Notes: generated by a model from the letters alone, not told the origin. A stretch of 64,000 bases of DNA from an uncultured Mogibacterium sp. (GCF_938041965.1 NZ_CALISE010000022.1:1-64000), one strand, 5' to 3'. Shown: positions 34,902 to 44,043, numbered from the stretch's first letter. Translations and numbers: made by a program.

Positions 34902-37571
34902 CTAGTGTGGCAATGCTGTTGATGCCGGCATATTGGTGTATACAGGAATTACAAACACTAGTGATTCATTTGTAATTCCGTAAGCACTGTAGCTATTCTT
35001 TGTTGAAATAGATTCAGTGTAGCAAGCTGATATATTTGTCATATACTGGTGTGTTCCAACTTTAGCGGCGCCATTTGCAACGTTAAATCGTTGGAAATAA
35101 ACGGAGTTTTGACCCTGCTTGATATATCCGCTAGCGATAAACTTGGCTCCTCCAAACACGGCTTTCTGTTTAGTATCCCATCCTTGCTTCTTAGCATATT
35201 CAAGTCCTCTCATAACAGGATTTGCATTAGAATAAGCACCAATATTATATGGGTTATATGCATACTTTCCATCAGGGAATATATAACCTGAAATTGCAAT
35301 ACTTCCTCCGCCAGTTTCTTGGCGAGCTCTTGCAGCAAGTGCAATTGGGCTCATACCATTTTCCTTACCTGCACTCACAAACCAGCTAGCCATAAAACCA
35401 TTCCTCTCAAGCGCAGTCCCTGATATTATTTTAGAAACCGCAGCTTGAGACTGGTATGATTGATACGACAAATCTTCAAACATGTAAATGTTATTTTCAT
35501 TAATGAAATTACGAGGATCCATATAGTAACCAACTACTTGTGAACTAGCATTGAACCACGTTGATCCATCCTTTGGTATATAAGTTCCTGATGCAGTAAA
35601 TCTACCAACGCCCTTCAGAGACTCTATACCTCCAGCAGGAGCTTCAACAGATTGTGCATCACTTACTGGAGTCGCTTCCTTACCATCATACTTCTGATCT
35701 GATACAGTTATCCAATTTGCTGCTGCGTAGTATGTTTTTCCCTTATACTGAACTCTATACCAGTTGTAGTTACCAGAATTTATAGCTCCTGTGATGACTA
35801 CATCTGTGTTCTTCGGAAAAGTTCCTACAGGCCTATTTGTAATATCGTATGACGATCTATAGTTTAAGTAATCATGCACCTTACCACTTACACTCGCTTC
35901 TCCATCCTTAACTTTTCCCGAAGATGTAACATAACTTGAAGGAATATAATACACTTTTCCACTTACAGCTATCTTATACCAATTACTGTTATCAATATTC
36001 TTTACGCTGCTTATAATCGTTACGTTCTGTCCGGAAGTTAAAGTTCCAGCCTCTTTAAAGATATCGGATGGTCCCATTCTGTATGAAGCGCTTTGATTTA
36101 GAGTTCCGTAAACTACATCAGTATTGGTTGTTATTGATGTCGATGTCGTCTGCTTAGTATTTGAACTTTGATCTTTGGAATCATCAACTTTCACAAACTT
36201 GCTACATATGTATCCGAATCCGTTTCCATGTTTTATCTTATACCAAACAACACCATCTGAAGCTTTTGCTGTCAAAACAATCGAAACCTTATCTCCAGTA
36301 TTTGCCCCACCAATTCTTCCATAACTGGTTCCTGAACCTTTTCTTATGTTCGTATAACCACCTTTCACAGTACCATTAATCTCATGTGAATAATTTTCGT
36401 TAGTTACACTGCCCTGTATATATCCAGTCTGTCCAGAAGCGGTTCTAATATGTACAAATTTTGAATCATCGCTTCCGTTATTAGCAGTAAATACTTCATC
36501 TAACAATGAAATATCAGTATTAGCACTTGCTGAGCCAACGGAACCAGATGAAATACTTGCGCCATTATATAAAGGTCTATTCTGATCCTTAGCTTTGAAG
36601 CTATAAGGATTGATATCTCGATATGACAATGGATAAGCACCGTTAATGAGAGACACCCCGTCACGGCTCTGCTTTGATAGTGCTACATTCCAATCAATTC
36701 CTGTTTCCTTAGCGATAAATCTCCAATTTGGATGAGCAGCATGAAGCTTTCTTAAATGGACTTTATAATCCTCAGGAAAAGATGCAATTGATTTTTCAAA
36801 ATCATTTTGCGATTGGTCAACATTAGTATTAGTATTGTTGCTTGTATTACCAGTATCATTATTGTTGGCATTACCGTGACTGTTTGCACTGTTTGAATTT
36901 CCAGGCGATGATGTGCCATTGCTAGGCAATGCATTATTATCTGATGGCTTAGTATCAGAATTTGGCTCTGGATTAGTTGTTATCGTACCAGCATTGTCAG
37001 AAGTACCATCGCTGTTATTAGAAAAAATGCTTCCAGTAATATCTACCCAAGTAGCACAGACATAATTATAACCACCATTATACTTAATCATATACCAGTC
37101 AACGTTAGACTTATTAGCCTTAGCTTTTAGAAGAACTGTAAGGTTTACATTTTTTCCAAATGTAGCCACATTAGTGAATCTAGTCCCGGCACCAAGTCTG
37201 CTATTTACAGGCGAAGTTGTTCGACCTGCAACTGCAGAATATTCCACTCTATTAACTAAATCGGATCTAATATAGCCTGATTTACCACCATAAATTATGT
37301 GATACCATTTATCCCTAGCCGTTGCGTTTAAATTCGAAGAAAAAACAACCTCGGTAATTATAACTTTCTTATTATTAGAGATAGCCATCACTTTTTTAGA
37401 AAATACGGAAGTACCCGCTCTAACGTTTACTCCGGACTTTGAATTTATGTAACCTGTCGCATTCTGAACTGATTGTGCATTGGAGGTCACAGTAGAAACC
37501 AAAATTAGCAGAGTTATAAAAACAAAAACTGCAAATATTGATTTAAATTTTATAGATATACTATTATTCAT
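34902..37571 (-). CDS. Secreted SH3b-repeat glucosaminidase-like protein
   Basis: An 889-residue secreted protein. Residues 1-33 form a signal peptide. Two SH3b modules (~39-108, ~111-178) are followed by a Ser/Asn/Thr-rich linker (~180-255). Residues ~265-320 have LRKLHAAHPNWRFIAKETGIDW. Four further SH3-like modules follow (~331-390, ~394-462, ~483-550, ~558-624). The C-terminal domain (~656-865) has YYMDPRNFI and ARARQETGGG with the probable catalytic E752. Such domains are N-acetylglucosaminidases that cut peptidoglycan. The ribosome binding site is GAGGGA. It is flanked by the tRNA array and by a convergent gene, so it is a single-gene unit. Confidence 0.88.
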   Translation of the reverse strand: MNNSISIKFKSIFAVFVFITLLILVSTVTSNAQSVQNATGYINSKSGVNVRAGTSVFSKKVMAISNNKKVIITEVVFSSNLNATARDKWYHIIYGGKSGYIRSDLVNRVEYSAVAGRTTSPVNSRLGAGTRFTNVATFGKNVNLTVLLKAKANKSNVDWYMIKYNGGYNYVCATWVDITGSIFSNNSDGTSDNAGTITTNPEPNSDTKPSDNNALPSNGTSSPGNSNSANSHGNANNNDTGNTSNNTNTNVDQSQNDFEKSIASFPEDYKVHLRKLHAAHPNWRFIAKETGIDWNVALSKQSRDGVSLINGAYPLSYRDINPYSFKAKDQNRPLYNGASISSGSVGSASANTDISLLDEVFTANNGSDDSKFVHIRTASGQTGYIQGSVTNENYSHEINGTVKGGYTNIRKGSGTSYGRIGGANTGDKVSIVLTAKASDGVVWYKIKHGNGFGYICSKFVKVDDSKDQSSNTKQTTSTSITTNTDVVYGTLNQSASYRMGPSDIFKEAGTLTSGQNVTIISSVKNIDNSNWYKIAVSGKVYYIPSSYVTSSGKVKDGEASVSGKVHDYLNYRSSYDITNRPVGTFPKNTDVVITGAINSGNYNWYRVQYKGKTYYAAANWITVSDQKYDGKEATPVSDAQSVEAPAGGIESLKGVGRFTASGTYIPKDGSTWFNASSQVVGYYMDPRNFINENNIYMFEDLSYQSYQSQAAVSKIISGTALERNGFMASWFVSAGKENGMSPIALAARARQETGGGSIAISGYIFPDGKYAYNPYNIGAYSNANPVMRGLEYAKKQGWDTKQKAVFGGAKFIASGYIKQGQNSVYFQRFNVANGAAKVGTHQYMTNISACYTESISTKNSYSAYGITNESLVFVIPVYTNMPASTALPH

Positions 37572-37789
37572 TAGTCCCTCTTTCTTAATAAATAATTTTA
37601 TAATTTCTTAGTAGCAAAATATAACTAATATTAATATATTTTAACAAATCGGAAAATAAATATAAATAAAATAATCGTTATAAGTGTTGAAATTTCAATA
37701 AAAAAGAGGAAATTAATTACTTAAAAGCTAAAAATAATATGAATACCACAATATATAAAGATAGTATAAAAAAAGAAGGCAATATATAG
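37572..37789. other. AT-rich intergenic region upstream of the glucosaminidase gene
   Basis: A very AT-rich stretch without open frames of note. A possible minus-strand promoter (TTGTTA, 17 bases, TTATAT) lies near the gene start. The short palindrome TTGAAATTTCAA is present. I see no RNA gene here. Confidence 0.4.
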
Positions 37790-37819
37790 ATATAAAAAAG
37801 AAGCATCTCTGCTTCTTTA
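37790..37819 (-). terminator. Terminator of the tRNA array
   Basis: On the minus strand AAAGAAGC pairs with GCTTCTTT across an AGAGAT loop. It is followed by a T run and lies just after the last tRNA gene (Phe). Confidence 0.8.
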
Positions 37820-37820
37820 A

Positions 37821-37897
37821 TGGTGCCCAGACTCGGAATCGAACCAAGGACACAGGGATTTTCAGTCCCTTGCTCTACCAACTGAGCTATCTGGGCA
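37821..37897 (-). tRNA. tRNA-Phe (GAA)
   Basis: The anticodon loop reads CTGAAAA between a 5-bp AGGGA/TCCCT stem, giving anticodon GAA. The acceptor stem TGCCCAG pairs with CTGGGCA, and CCA is encoded. It is the last gene of the array in transcription order. Confidence 0.97.
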
Positions 37898-37915
37898 AAT
37901 AAACTAAATAAATAA

Positions 37916-37992
37916 TGGTGGGCCATCGGGGACTTGAACCCAGGACCTGCCGGTTATGAGCCGGACGCTCTGACCAACTGAGCTAATGGCCC
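37916..37992 (-). tRNA. tRNA with CAU anticodon (Met elongator or Ile2)
   Basis: The anticodon loop CTCATAA gives CAU, flanked by CCGG/CCGG stem halves. The acceptor GGGCCAT is paired, and CCA is encoded. CAU can be elongator Met, or Ile2 after lysidine modification by TilS. The body resembles both classes; an initiator tRNA is unlikely because the first acceptor pair is G-C. Confidence 0.9.
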
Positions 37993-37997
37993 TAAAG

Positions 37998-38075
37998 TGG
38001 TCGGGGTGGCAGGATTTGAACCCGCGGCCCACTGGTCCCAAACCAGTTGCGCTACCAAGCTGCGCTACACCCCGA
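37998..38075 (-). tRNA. tRNA-Pro (TGG)
   Basis: The anticodon loop TTTGGGA sits between ACTGG and CCAGT, giving UGG. Acceptor TCGGGGT pairs with ACCCCGA, and CCA is encoded. It is 5 bases from the CAU tRNA. Confidence 0.97.
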
Positions 38076-38080
38076 AATCT

Positions 38081-38156
38081 TGGCAGGGGCAGAAGGACTC
38101 GAACCCTCGGCACGTGGTTTTGGAGACCACTGCTCTACCAACTGAGCTATACCCCT
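38081..38156 (-). tRNA. tRNA-Trp (CCA)
   Basis: The anticodon loop CTCCAAA sits between GTGGT and ACCAC, giving CCA. Acceptor AGGGGTA pairs with its 3' partner, and the encoded 3' end is GCCA. Confidence 0.97.
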
Positions 38157-38170
38157 ATGGTATATAAATA

Positions 38171-38263
38171 TGGCGGAGAAGATGGGATTCGAACCCATGC
38201 GGCCCTAATACGAACCCTAACGGTTTAGCAAACCGTCCTCTTCAGCCTCTTGAGTACTTCTCC
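38171..38263 (-). tRNA. tRNA-Ser (GCT)
   Basis: A class II tRNA with a long variable arm (about 93 bases). The anticodon loop TTGCTAA between ACGGT and ACCGT gives GCU. Acceptor GGAGAAG pairs with CTTCTCC, and CCA is encoded. Confidence 0.97.
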
Positions 38264-38286
38264 AAAAGCTATAACTAAATGATTCT

Positions 38287-38375
<89 letters not shown>

Positions 38376-38390
38376 GGATGTTGATAAAAT

Positions 38391-38467
38391 TGGTGACCCA
38401 TCGGAGATTCGAACTCCGGACACCTTGATTAAAAGTCAAGTGCTCTACCACCTGAGCTAATGGGTCA
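38391..38467 (-). tRNA. tRNA-Lys (TTT)
   Basis: The anticodon loop CTTTTAA between CTTGA and TCAAG gives UUU. Acceptor TGACCCA pairs with TGGGTCA, and CCA is encoded. Confidence 0.97.
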
Positions 38468-38470
38468 CAA

Positions 38471-38547
38471 TGGCTGGGGTAGCGGGACTCGAACCTGCGA
38501 AATCACGGAGTCAAAGTCCGTTGCCTTAACCACTTGGCTATACCCCA
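38471..38547 (-). tRNA. tRNA-Gln (TTG)
   Basis: The anticodon loop CTTTGAC between ACGGA and TCCGT gives UUG. Acceptor TGGGGTA pairs with TACCCCA, and the encoded 3' end is GCCA. A 47-base gap separates it from the Arg tRNA upstream, the widest gap in the array. Confidence 0.97.
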
Positions 38548-38594
38548 AAAGCATGACTTCTAGTTCGTCTACTTAACCAAACAAAATCTAAAAA

Positions 38595-38671
38595 TGGTGA
38601 GCCCACAGGGATTCGAACCCCGGACACACGGCTTAGAAGGCCGTTGCTCTATCCAACTGAGCTATGGACCC
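38595..38671 (-). tRNA. tRNA-Arg (TCT)
   Basis: The anticodon loop CTTCTAA between ACGGC and GCCGT gives UCU. The acceptor GGGTCCA/TGGGCTC contains two G-U type pairs. CCA is encoded. Confidence 0.96.
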
Positions 38672-38681
38672 TTAAAAAAAA

Positions 38682-38755
38682 TGGAGCGGATGATGAGAAT
38701 CGAACTCACGCTATCAGCTTGGAAGGCTGAAGTTCTACCATTGAACTACATCCGC
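38682..38755 (-). tRNA. tRNA-Gly (TCC)
   Basis: The anticodon loop CTTCCAA between TCAGC and GCTGA gives UCC. Acceptor GCGGATG pairs with CATCCGC; discriminator U, CCA encoded. Confidence 0.97.
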
Positions 38756-38759
38756 AAAG

Positions 38760-38834
38760 TGGAGCGGAAGACGAGATTCGAACTCGCGACCCTCGCCTTG
38801 GCAAGGCGATGCTCTACCCCTGAGCCACTTCCGC
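38760..38834 (-). tRNA. tRNA-Gly (GCC)
   Basis: The anticodon loop TTGCCAA between TCGCC and GGCGA gives GCC. Acceptor GCGGAAG pairs with CTTCCGC, and CCA is encoded. It is 4 bases from the other Gly tRNA; the two together read all Gly codons. Confidence 0.97.
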
Positions 38835-38842
38835 ATATTTAT

Positions 38843-38927
38843 TGGTCGAGGGAGATGGATTCGAACCATCGAAAGCACAGCTAACGGATTTACAGTCCGC
38901 CCCCTTTGGCCACTCGGGAATCCCTCG
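38843..38927 (-). tRNA. tRNA-Tyr (GTA)
   Basis: A class II tRNA with a long variable arm (85 bases). The anticodon loop CTGTAAA between GCGGA and TCCGT gives GUA. Acceptor CGAGGGA pairs with TCCCTCG, and ACCA is encoded. Confidence 0.97.
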
Positions 38928-38933
38928 AAATAT

Positions 38934-39008
38934 TGGAGCTGATGGAGGGAATCGAACCCCCAACCTGCTGATTACAAATCAGCTGCTCTACCGTTGAGCC
39001 ACATCAGC
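38934..39008 (-). tRNA. tRNA-Thr (TGT)
   Basis: The anticodon loop TTTGTAA between GCTGA and TCAGC gives UGU. Acceptor GCTGATG pairs with CATCAGC, and CCA is encoded. Confidence 0.97.
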
Positions 39009-39022
39009 ATAACCGTTAAAAT

Positions 39023-39099
39023 TGGCGACCGGGAACGGGCTCGAACCGTCGACCTCCAGCGTGACAGGCTGGCATTCTAACCAACTGAACTACCCGGCC
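39023..39099 (-). tRNA. tRNA-Asp (GTC)
   Basis: The anticodon loop CTGTCAC between CCAGC and GCTGG gives GUC. The acceptor GGCCGGG is paired, and the encoded 3' end is GCCA. Confidence 0.97.
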
Positions 39100-39105
39100 A
39101 AAAAA

Positions 39106-39181
39106 TGGTGGACGCTATAGGGCTCGAACCTATGACCCCCTGCTTGTAAGGCAGATGCTCTCCCAGCTGAGCTAAGCGTCC
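39106..39181 (-). tRNA. tRNA-Val (TAC)
   Basis: The anticodon loop CTTACAA between TCTGC and GCAGG gives UAC. Acceptor GGACGCT pairs with AGCGTCC, and ACCA is encoded. It is the first gene of the array in transcription order, about 70 bases after the predicted promoter start. Confidence 0.97.
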
Positions 39182-39258
39182 AAAGATATTTGTCGCACTA
39201 GATAATTTAACCTTAAGCGCCAATTTCGTGCTGCAGTCTTCACTCAACTGCGTTATTC

Positions 39259-39287
39259 ATACTAACACAGCATCTAATCACTGTCAA
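39259..39287 (-). promoter_or_regulatory. Promoter of the tRNA array
   Basis: On the minus strand a perfect -35 TTGACA (39282-39287) and -10 TAGTAT (39259-39264) are separated by 17 bases. It overlaps the 3' end of the YigZ-like gene, and the start would be near 39252. This is the strongest consensus match I noticed in the window, as expected for stable RNA. Confidence 0.75.
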
Positions 39288-39912
39288 TCAGAAATTTATT
39301 TTTTCTTGATTTCTCTTTCAACAGCTTGCATTTACCTGCGGTAACCTCTGTTATTGTATCGATTATTGATTGCTTTTGATCAATATCTCCACTAACATCT
39401 AGTGTGATTTTATCAGTGTACTCTATTTTTGCAATCTTGAAAACCCCTGTTTTTGAAATGTTTTCAATTTGTGTCAAATGCGAATATGAAATTTCATATG
39501 TTAAAACTATAGCTTCCCTTACTTCAGAAAGCAATGCTTTATCTATCGCAAGTCTCGCAGAAGTCGAATATGCCCGCACGAGGCCCCCAGTACCAAGCTT
39601 TATTCCACCAAAATAGCGAGTCACGACAATAGCCAGGTTAGTTAGCCCTCTTTCAACAATCATACGAAGAATCGGTGCGCCAGCAGTCCCCTGTGGCTCA
39701 CCATCTTCACTAGACCATTGTATCTCTTGTTTCTCTCCTACTACCATAACCGGTACATTGTGTGTAGCATCCTTATATTCACTCTTAATTGACGAGATAA
39801 ACGCTTTCGCCTCATCACATGAGTCCACCGGTGAAATATGTGCTATAAAACGAGATTTTTGGGTTATATATTCAGCTTTAGCTTCTTGGTATACAGTGTC
39901 ATAGAGCTTCAT
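39274..39912 (-). CDS. YigZ/IMPACT family protein (UPF0029)
   Basis: A 212-residue protein with an N-terminal IMPACT domain (EDGEPQGTAGAPIL, VVTRYFGGIKLGTGGLVRAYS) and a C-terminal DUF1949-like domain. The IMPACT homologue YIH1 in yeast modulates Gcn2; the bacterial role is not settled, though a translation or nucleic-acid-binding function is suspected. It abuts the hslU stop with no gap. Its last codons carry the tRNA promoter. Confidence 0.93.
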   Translation of the reverse strand: MKLYDTVYQEAKAEYITQKSRFIAHISPVDSCDEAKAFISSIKSEYKDATHNVPVMVVGEKQEIQWSSEDGEPQGTAGAPILRMIVERGLTNLAIVVTRYFGGIKLGTGGLVRAYSTSARLAIDKALLSEVREAIVLTYEISYSHLTQIENISKTGVFKIAKIEYTDKITLDVSGDIDQKQSIIDTITEVTAGKCKLLKEKSRKNKFLIDSD

Positions 39913-41349
39913 TTACAAAATGTACTTGTCAACATCTACTTCCTTGACAGTCTCCTTGAATTTATTTTTTACAAACTCTCTATCAATCACTATCTTTTCA
40001 ACAGAATTATCTGGAAGCATAAATGATATATCCTCAAGCAATTTTTCAAGAATCGTATATAATCTTCTTGCTCCAATATTTTCAGTCTGCTCATTCATAA
40101 GATATGCCATTTCAGCAATTTCATCCGTTGAGTCATCTGTAAACTCAACATCTACTCCTTCAGTTTCGAGTAATGCTTTTTGTTGTTTTGTTACAGCATT
40201 TTCTGTAGCAGTAAGAATCTTTTTAAAATCCGCTTTATCGAGATTCTTTAGCTCAACATTTATCGGAAATCTTCCCTGTAGCTCCGGAATTAAATCAGAA
40301 GGTTTAGAAACATGAAATGCTCCAGCTCCAATAAATAACATGTGATCAGTTTTTACTGGACCATGTTTTGTATTAACTACACTCCCTTCAACAATCGGAA
40401 GAATATCTCTTTGTACACCTTCACGGGAAACATCTGCACCTGAAGCCATCGAACTTCTAGAAGCAATTTTGTCTATTTCATCAATGAAAATAATACCGTT
40501 CTGCTCAGCATTTTCGATAGCATCATCAATTACTTGATCCATATCTATCAAATTTTGTGCCTCTTGCTCCCTTAAGATTTTTCTTGCTTCCCTAACCGTA
40601 ACTTTTTTGTGCTTGGTCTTTTTAGGCATCATATCTCCAAATATATTGCCTATCGCTATGCCAATTCCTTCATTTTGCATATCTAATTGATTAGTATTTA
40701 CAGAATCCTCAACTTCTATATCTATAAGTTGATCCTCTAGCTTGCCTTCTCTTAAATGAATTTTAACTTGTTCTTTAGCCATAGCAACGTCTTCTGGAAC
40801 ACTTTGCTTTTCTAAATTCTGCTGCTCTTCATACTGCTTCTTTTGGCTTGGATAGTTGGAATTATTAAGGAAAAAGTCAAACGGATTAGGTCCATTAACA
40901 TTCTTGACATTATCTGATGATGCCCCTGGAACAAGAGCATCAATAATCTTTTCCTCAACAAGTTCATCAGCAATTCCGTATTTCTCATTTATACGTTGCT
41001 GTTTAGTGATCCTGACAGAAGCCTCAACTAGATCTCTGACCATCGAATCAACATCACGTCCAACATAGCCCACCTCAGTAAACTTGGTGGCTTCAACCTT
41101 TACAAAAGGTGCTTCCATAATTTTAGCAAGTCTTCTTGCAATTTCAGTTTTTCCAACTCCAGTAGGTCCCATCATTAGGATGTTTTTAGGAGTGATTTCT
41201 TCCCTCATCTCTTCACTTAGTTGGCTGCGCCTATATCTATTTCTGAGGGCAATTGCTACTGATTTTTTTGCTTCATCCTGTCCAATTATATATTTATCAA
41301 GCTCAGCAACTATCTGTTTAGGAGTCATCGTTTTAATATCATTATTCAT
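39913..41349 (-). CDS. hslU: ATP-dependent protease ATPase subunit HslU (ClpY)
   Basis: A 478-residue AAA+ unfoldase. It has the N-terminal MTPKQIVAELDKYIIGQDEAK, Walker A GPTGVGKTE, an inserted I-domain (about residues 110-250) rich in charged residues, Walker B IIFIDEIDKIA and sensor segments ending GARRLYTILEKLLED. The C-terminal tail KYIL would dock into HslV. It follows hslV by 10 bases; together they form the two-component protease. Confidence 0.96.
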   Translation of the reverse strand: MNNDIKTMTPKQIVAELDKYIIGQDEAKKSVAIALRNRYRRSQLSEEMREEITPKNILMMGPTGVGKTEIARRLAKIMEAPFVKVEATKFTEVGYVGRDVDSMVRDLVEASVRITKQQRINEKYGIADELVEEKIIDALVPGASSDNVKNVNGPNPFDFFLNNSNYPSQKKQYEEQQNLEKQSVPEDVAMAKEQVKIHLREGKLEDQLIDIEVEDSVNTNQLDMQNEGIGIAIGNIFGDMMPKKTKHKKVTVREARKILREQEAQNLIDMDQVIDDAIENAEQNGIIFIDEIDKIASRSSMASGADVSREGVQRDILPIVEGSVVNTKHGPVKTDHMLFIGAGAFHVSKPSDLIPELQGRFPINVELKNLDKADFKKILTATENAVTKQQKALLETEGVDVEFTDDSTDEIAEMAYLMNEQTENIGARRLYTILEKLLEDISFMLPDNSVEKIVIDREFVKNKFKETVKEVDVDKYIL

Positions 41350-41359
41350 TATTTACCTC

Positions 41360-41899
41360 CTATAACTTCTCAACAGAAATATTGTCATTTGTATATACGC
41401 AAATAGAAGATGCAATTTCTAGAGACTTGCGAACAATACTTTCAGCATCAAGTTCAGTATTATCAAATAGAGCGGAAGCAGCTGAATAAGCGTAATTACC
41501 GCCGGAACCAATAGCAACAACATTTTTATCAGGCTCAATAACTTCTCCATTACCTGATATCACTAATAAACCTTCTTCGTTAACTACTATCATCAACGCC
41601 TCAAGGCTGCGGGTTGCTTTATCACTTCTCCAAAACTGAGCTAAATCAACAGCAGCACGCTTTAAATTTCCATCATGCTCCTGTAACTTATTTTCAAACT
41701 TATCAGTTAGCGAAAAGGCATCAGCCACGGAACCTGCAAATCCAGTTAAGACCTTTCCTTTAAAGATTTTCTTAACCTTCTTAGCACCGTTCTTCATGAT
41801 GGTAGTTTCACCCATTGTAACCTGCCCATCACCACCGATACATATATCTCCATTAGGCCTTTTAACTGCACAAATAGTTGTCGCATGAAATTGAACCAT
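41360..41899 (-). CDS. hslV: ATP-dependent protease peptidase subunit HslV (ClpQ)
   Basis: A 179-residue proteasome-like peptidase. The N-terminal peptide VQFHA precedes TTICAVKR, and the first Thr of that segment is the probable active-site residue after processing. GGDGQVTMGETTIMK, GFAGSVADAF and AIGSGGNYAYSAA are family motifs. Two tandem ATGs exist; the second (41899) has GGAGG at a better six-base distance. It lies between topA and hslU. Confidence 0.95.
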   Translation of the reverse strand: MVQFHATTICAVKRPNGDICIGGDGQVTMGETTIMKNGAKKVKKIFKGKVLTGFAGSVADAFSLTDKFENKLQEHDGNLKRAAVDLAQFWRSDKATRSLEALMIVVNEEGLLVISGNGEVIEPDKNVVAIGSGGNYAYSAASALFDNTELDAESIVRKSLEIASSICVYTNDNISVEKL

Positions 41900-41925
41900 C
41901 ATCTACCTCCAAATTATAAAAACTT

Positions 41926-44043
41926 TTACTCTTTATCTGGTTTTACATAACTACAATTTTCATTAGAGCATTTAATTTTAGCTTTTTTTCCTTTACCTTC
42001 AAGAAGCATTGATCCGCATTTAGGGCACAGTTCTCCAGTCGGCTTATCCCAAAATGAAACATCACAATCTGGATAACCACTACAGCCGTAGAATATCTTC
42101 CCACCGCGTCTAGTTCTTTTTTCAATAATTGGCTTGCCACATTTTGGACAATTAACCCCAATTTCTTTTAATATCGGTTTTATGTTTTTGCAATCAGGAT
42201 ACCCAGTGCAGGCTAGGAATTTACCAAATCGGCTTTCTTTAATTGCCATAGGTTTTCCACATAATTCACAAACTTCATCACTTAGAACTACTTCTTGTTC
42301 AATCTTCTCTACTTCATTTTGAGCAATTTCTAACTCTTTGCTAAATGGACCATAAAAATCTTCTATTACATGCTTCCAAGCTTCCTTTTTTAATTCGACT
42401 TGGTCTAGCTGATTCTCTAATTCTCCCGTAAATTCTACATCTACGATATCTCCAAAATACTCTGAAAGAATGCCTGTAACATCAAACCCCAGTTGCGTTG
42501 GAACGAGATTTTTCTTTTCTCTGGTAACATAACGCCTTCCCGTAAGCGTTGTTATAATTGCGGAATACGTACTAGGTCTTCCTATATTCTTTTCTTCCAT
42601 CTCTTTAACAAGACCAGCCTCAGTATATCTAGCAGGAGGTTGTGTGAATTTCTGTTCTTTAACAATCTCTATACATTTAAGTTCATCACCTTTTTTGAGT
42701 TCTGGTACATACGAATCCTTCTCGCTTGCAATTGGATATACCCTTCTCCAGCCATCAAAAACTAATCTTGAACCAGATGACCTAAATTCATACCCATTAT
42801 TATCTATGATTACAGTAACAGTATCAAACTCTGCAGCTGCCATCTGAGATGCAACAAATCGATTCCAAACAAGGGTGTATAGCTTAAATTGATCTGAAGT
42901 CAATGAGTCGCGAATTGCCTCCGGTTCAAGGTTAACATCTGTAGGCCTAATTGCTTCGTGTGCATCCTGTATATCCTTGTTTTTGTTTGAAAATGAGTTG
43001 TTGGAACTATATTCCTTGCCAAATTTATTAGTAATAAATACCGATGCAGCTTCTTTTGCGGCAGACGATATTCTAACAGAATCAGTACGTAAATAAGTAA
43101 TTAAACCTCTTGTTCCAATTCCTTTTACTTCAATCCCTTCGTAAAGTTGCTGGGCAATTTGCATAGTCTTCTTAGTCTGGAAATTCAACTTTATAGAAGC
43201 ATCTTGTTGTAAACTACTAGTAGTAAATGGCGCATAAGGTTTTGGCTTTCTCTTACCAGTCTTTACACTCTCTACTACGAATTTTCCTGCATTTAGCTGA
43301 TTCTCAATAGTATCAGCTTCTTCAGCTGTAGTAACGCGAATATCTTCTCCATTGTATTTGCTAAGCGATGCATTGAAATTATCTCCATAATCAGCCGTTA
43401 TGGTCCAATACTCTTCAGGTACAAAAGATTTTATTTCACTCTCTCTATCACAAATCATCTTGAGAGCTGCAGACTGCACTCTACCAGCAGAGAGACCGCG
43501 CCTTACCTTCTGCCATAGAAGCGGACTAATCTGATATCCAACTAATCTATCTAGTACTCTTCTAGCTTGCTGAGCATCTACTAATCCCATATCTATTGAA
43601 CGAGGATGCTTTATAGCTTCTTTTACAGCTTCTTTATTTATTTCGTTAAAAACAATCCTGCATTCACTTTGGGGATCGATATCAAGCAAATATGCTAGAT
43701 GCCATGATATAGCCTCTCCTTCACGGTCCGGGTCAGTTGCCAAAAGAACACGTGATGCCGACGATGCCGCTTTCTTAAGTTCCTTAATCTTGTCACCCTT
43801 GCCTCTTATATTTATGTATCCTGGTTCAAATTGATTTTCTATATCTATCCCTAGTCTACTCTTAGGTAAATCTCTTACATGTCCTACCGAAGCGAGCACA
43901 TTATAAGAAGGACCTAAGTATTTTCCAATAACTTTAGCTTTTGAAGGCGACTCAACAATTAAAAGCGTGCGTTTTCTCGCCGTCTTCTTGGACTTCATCG
44001 TATTTTTTTTCTTTGTTGACGTTTTAGTTTTTGTACTAGGCAT
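41926..44043 (-). CDS. topA: DNA topoisomerase I
   Basis: A 705-residue type IA topoisomerase that relaxes negative supercoils. A Lys/Thr-rich N-terminal extension (~25 residues) precedes the TOPRIM domain (LLIVESPSKAKVIGKYLG; DPDREGEAISWHLA). The active-site tyrosine is in LITYLRTDSVRIS. Three C-terminal zinc ribbons are visible (CELCGKP, CPKCGKP, CPKCGSM). The first in-frame codon is a TTG at 44046; the ATG at 44043 has AAGGGG upstream and is preferred. It lies between dprA and hslV, the usual clostridial order. Confidence 0.97.
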   Translation of the reverse strand: MPSTKTKTSTKKKNTMKSKKTARKRTLLIVESPSKAKVIGKYLGPSYNVLASVGHVRDLPKSRLGIDIENQFEPGYINIRGKGDKIKELKKAASSASRVLLATDPDREGEAISWHLAYLLDIDPQSECRIVFNEINKEAVKEAIKHPRSIDMGLVDAQQARRVLDRLVGYQISPLLWQKVRRGLSAGRVQSAALKMICDRESEIKSFVPEEYWTITADYGDNFNASLSKYNGEDIRVTTAEEADTIENQLNAGKFVVESVKTGKRKPKPYAPFTTSSLQQDASIKLNFQTKKTMQIAQQLYEGIEVKGIGTRGLITYLRTDSVRISSAAKEAASVFITNKFGKEYSSNNSFSNKNKDIQDAHEAIRPTDVNLEPEAIRDSLTSDQFKLYTLVWNRFVASQMAAAEFDTVTVIIDNNGYEFRSSGSRLVFDGWRRVYPIASEKDSYVPELKKGDELKCIEIVKEQKFTQPPARYTEAGLVKEMEEKNIGRPSTYSAIITTLTGRRYVTREKKNLVPTQLGFDVTGILSEYFGDIVDVEFTGELENQLDQVELKKEAWKHVIEDFYGPFSKELEIAQNEVEKIEQEVVLSDEVCELCGKPMAIKESRFGKFLACTGYPDCKNIKPILKEIGVNCPKCGKPIIEKRTRRGGKIFYGCSGYPDCDVSFWDKPTGELCPKCGSMLLEGKGKKAKIKCSNENCSYVKPDKE

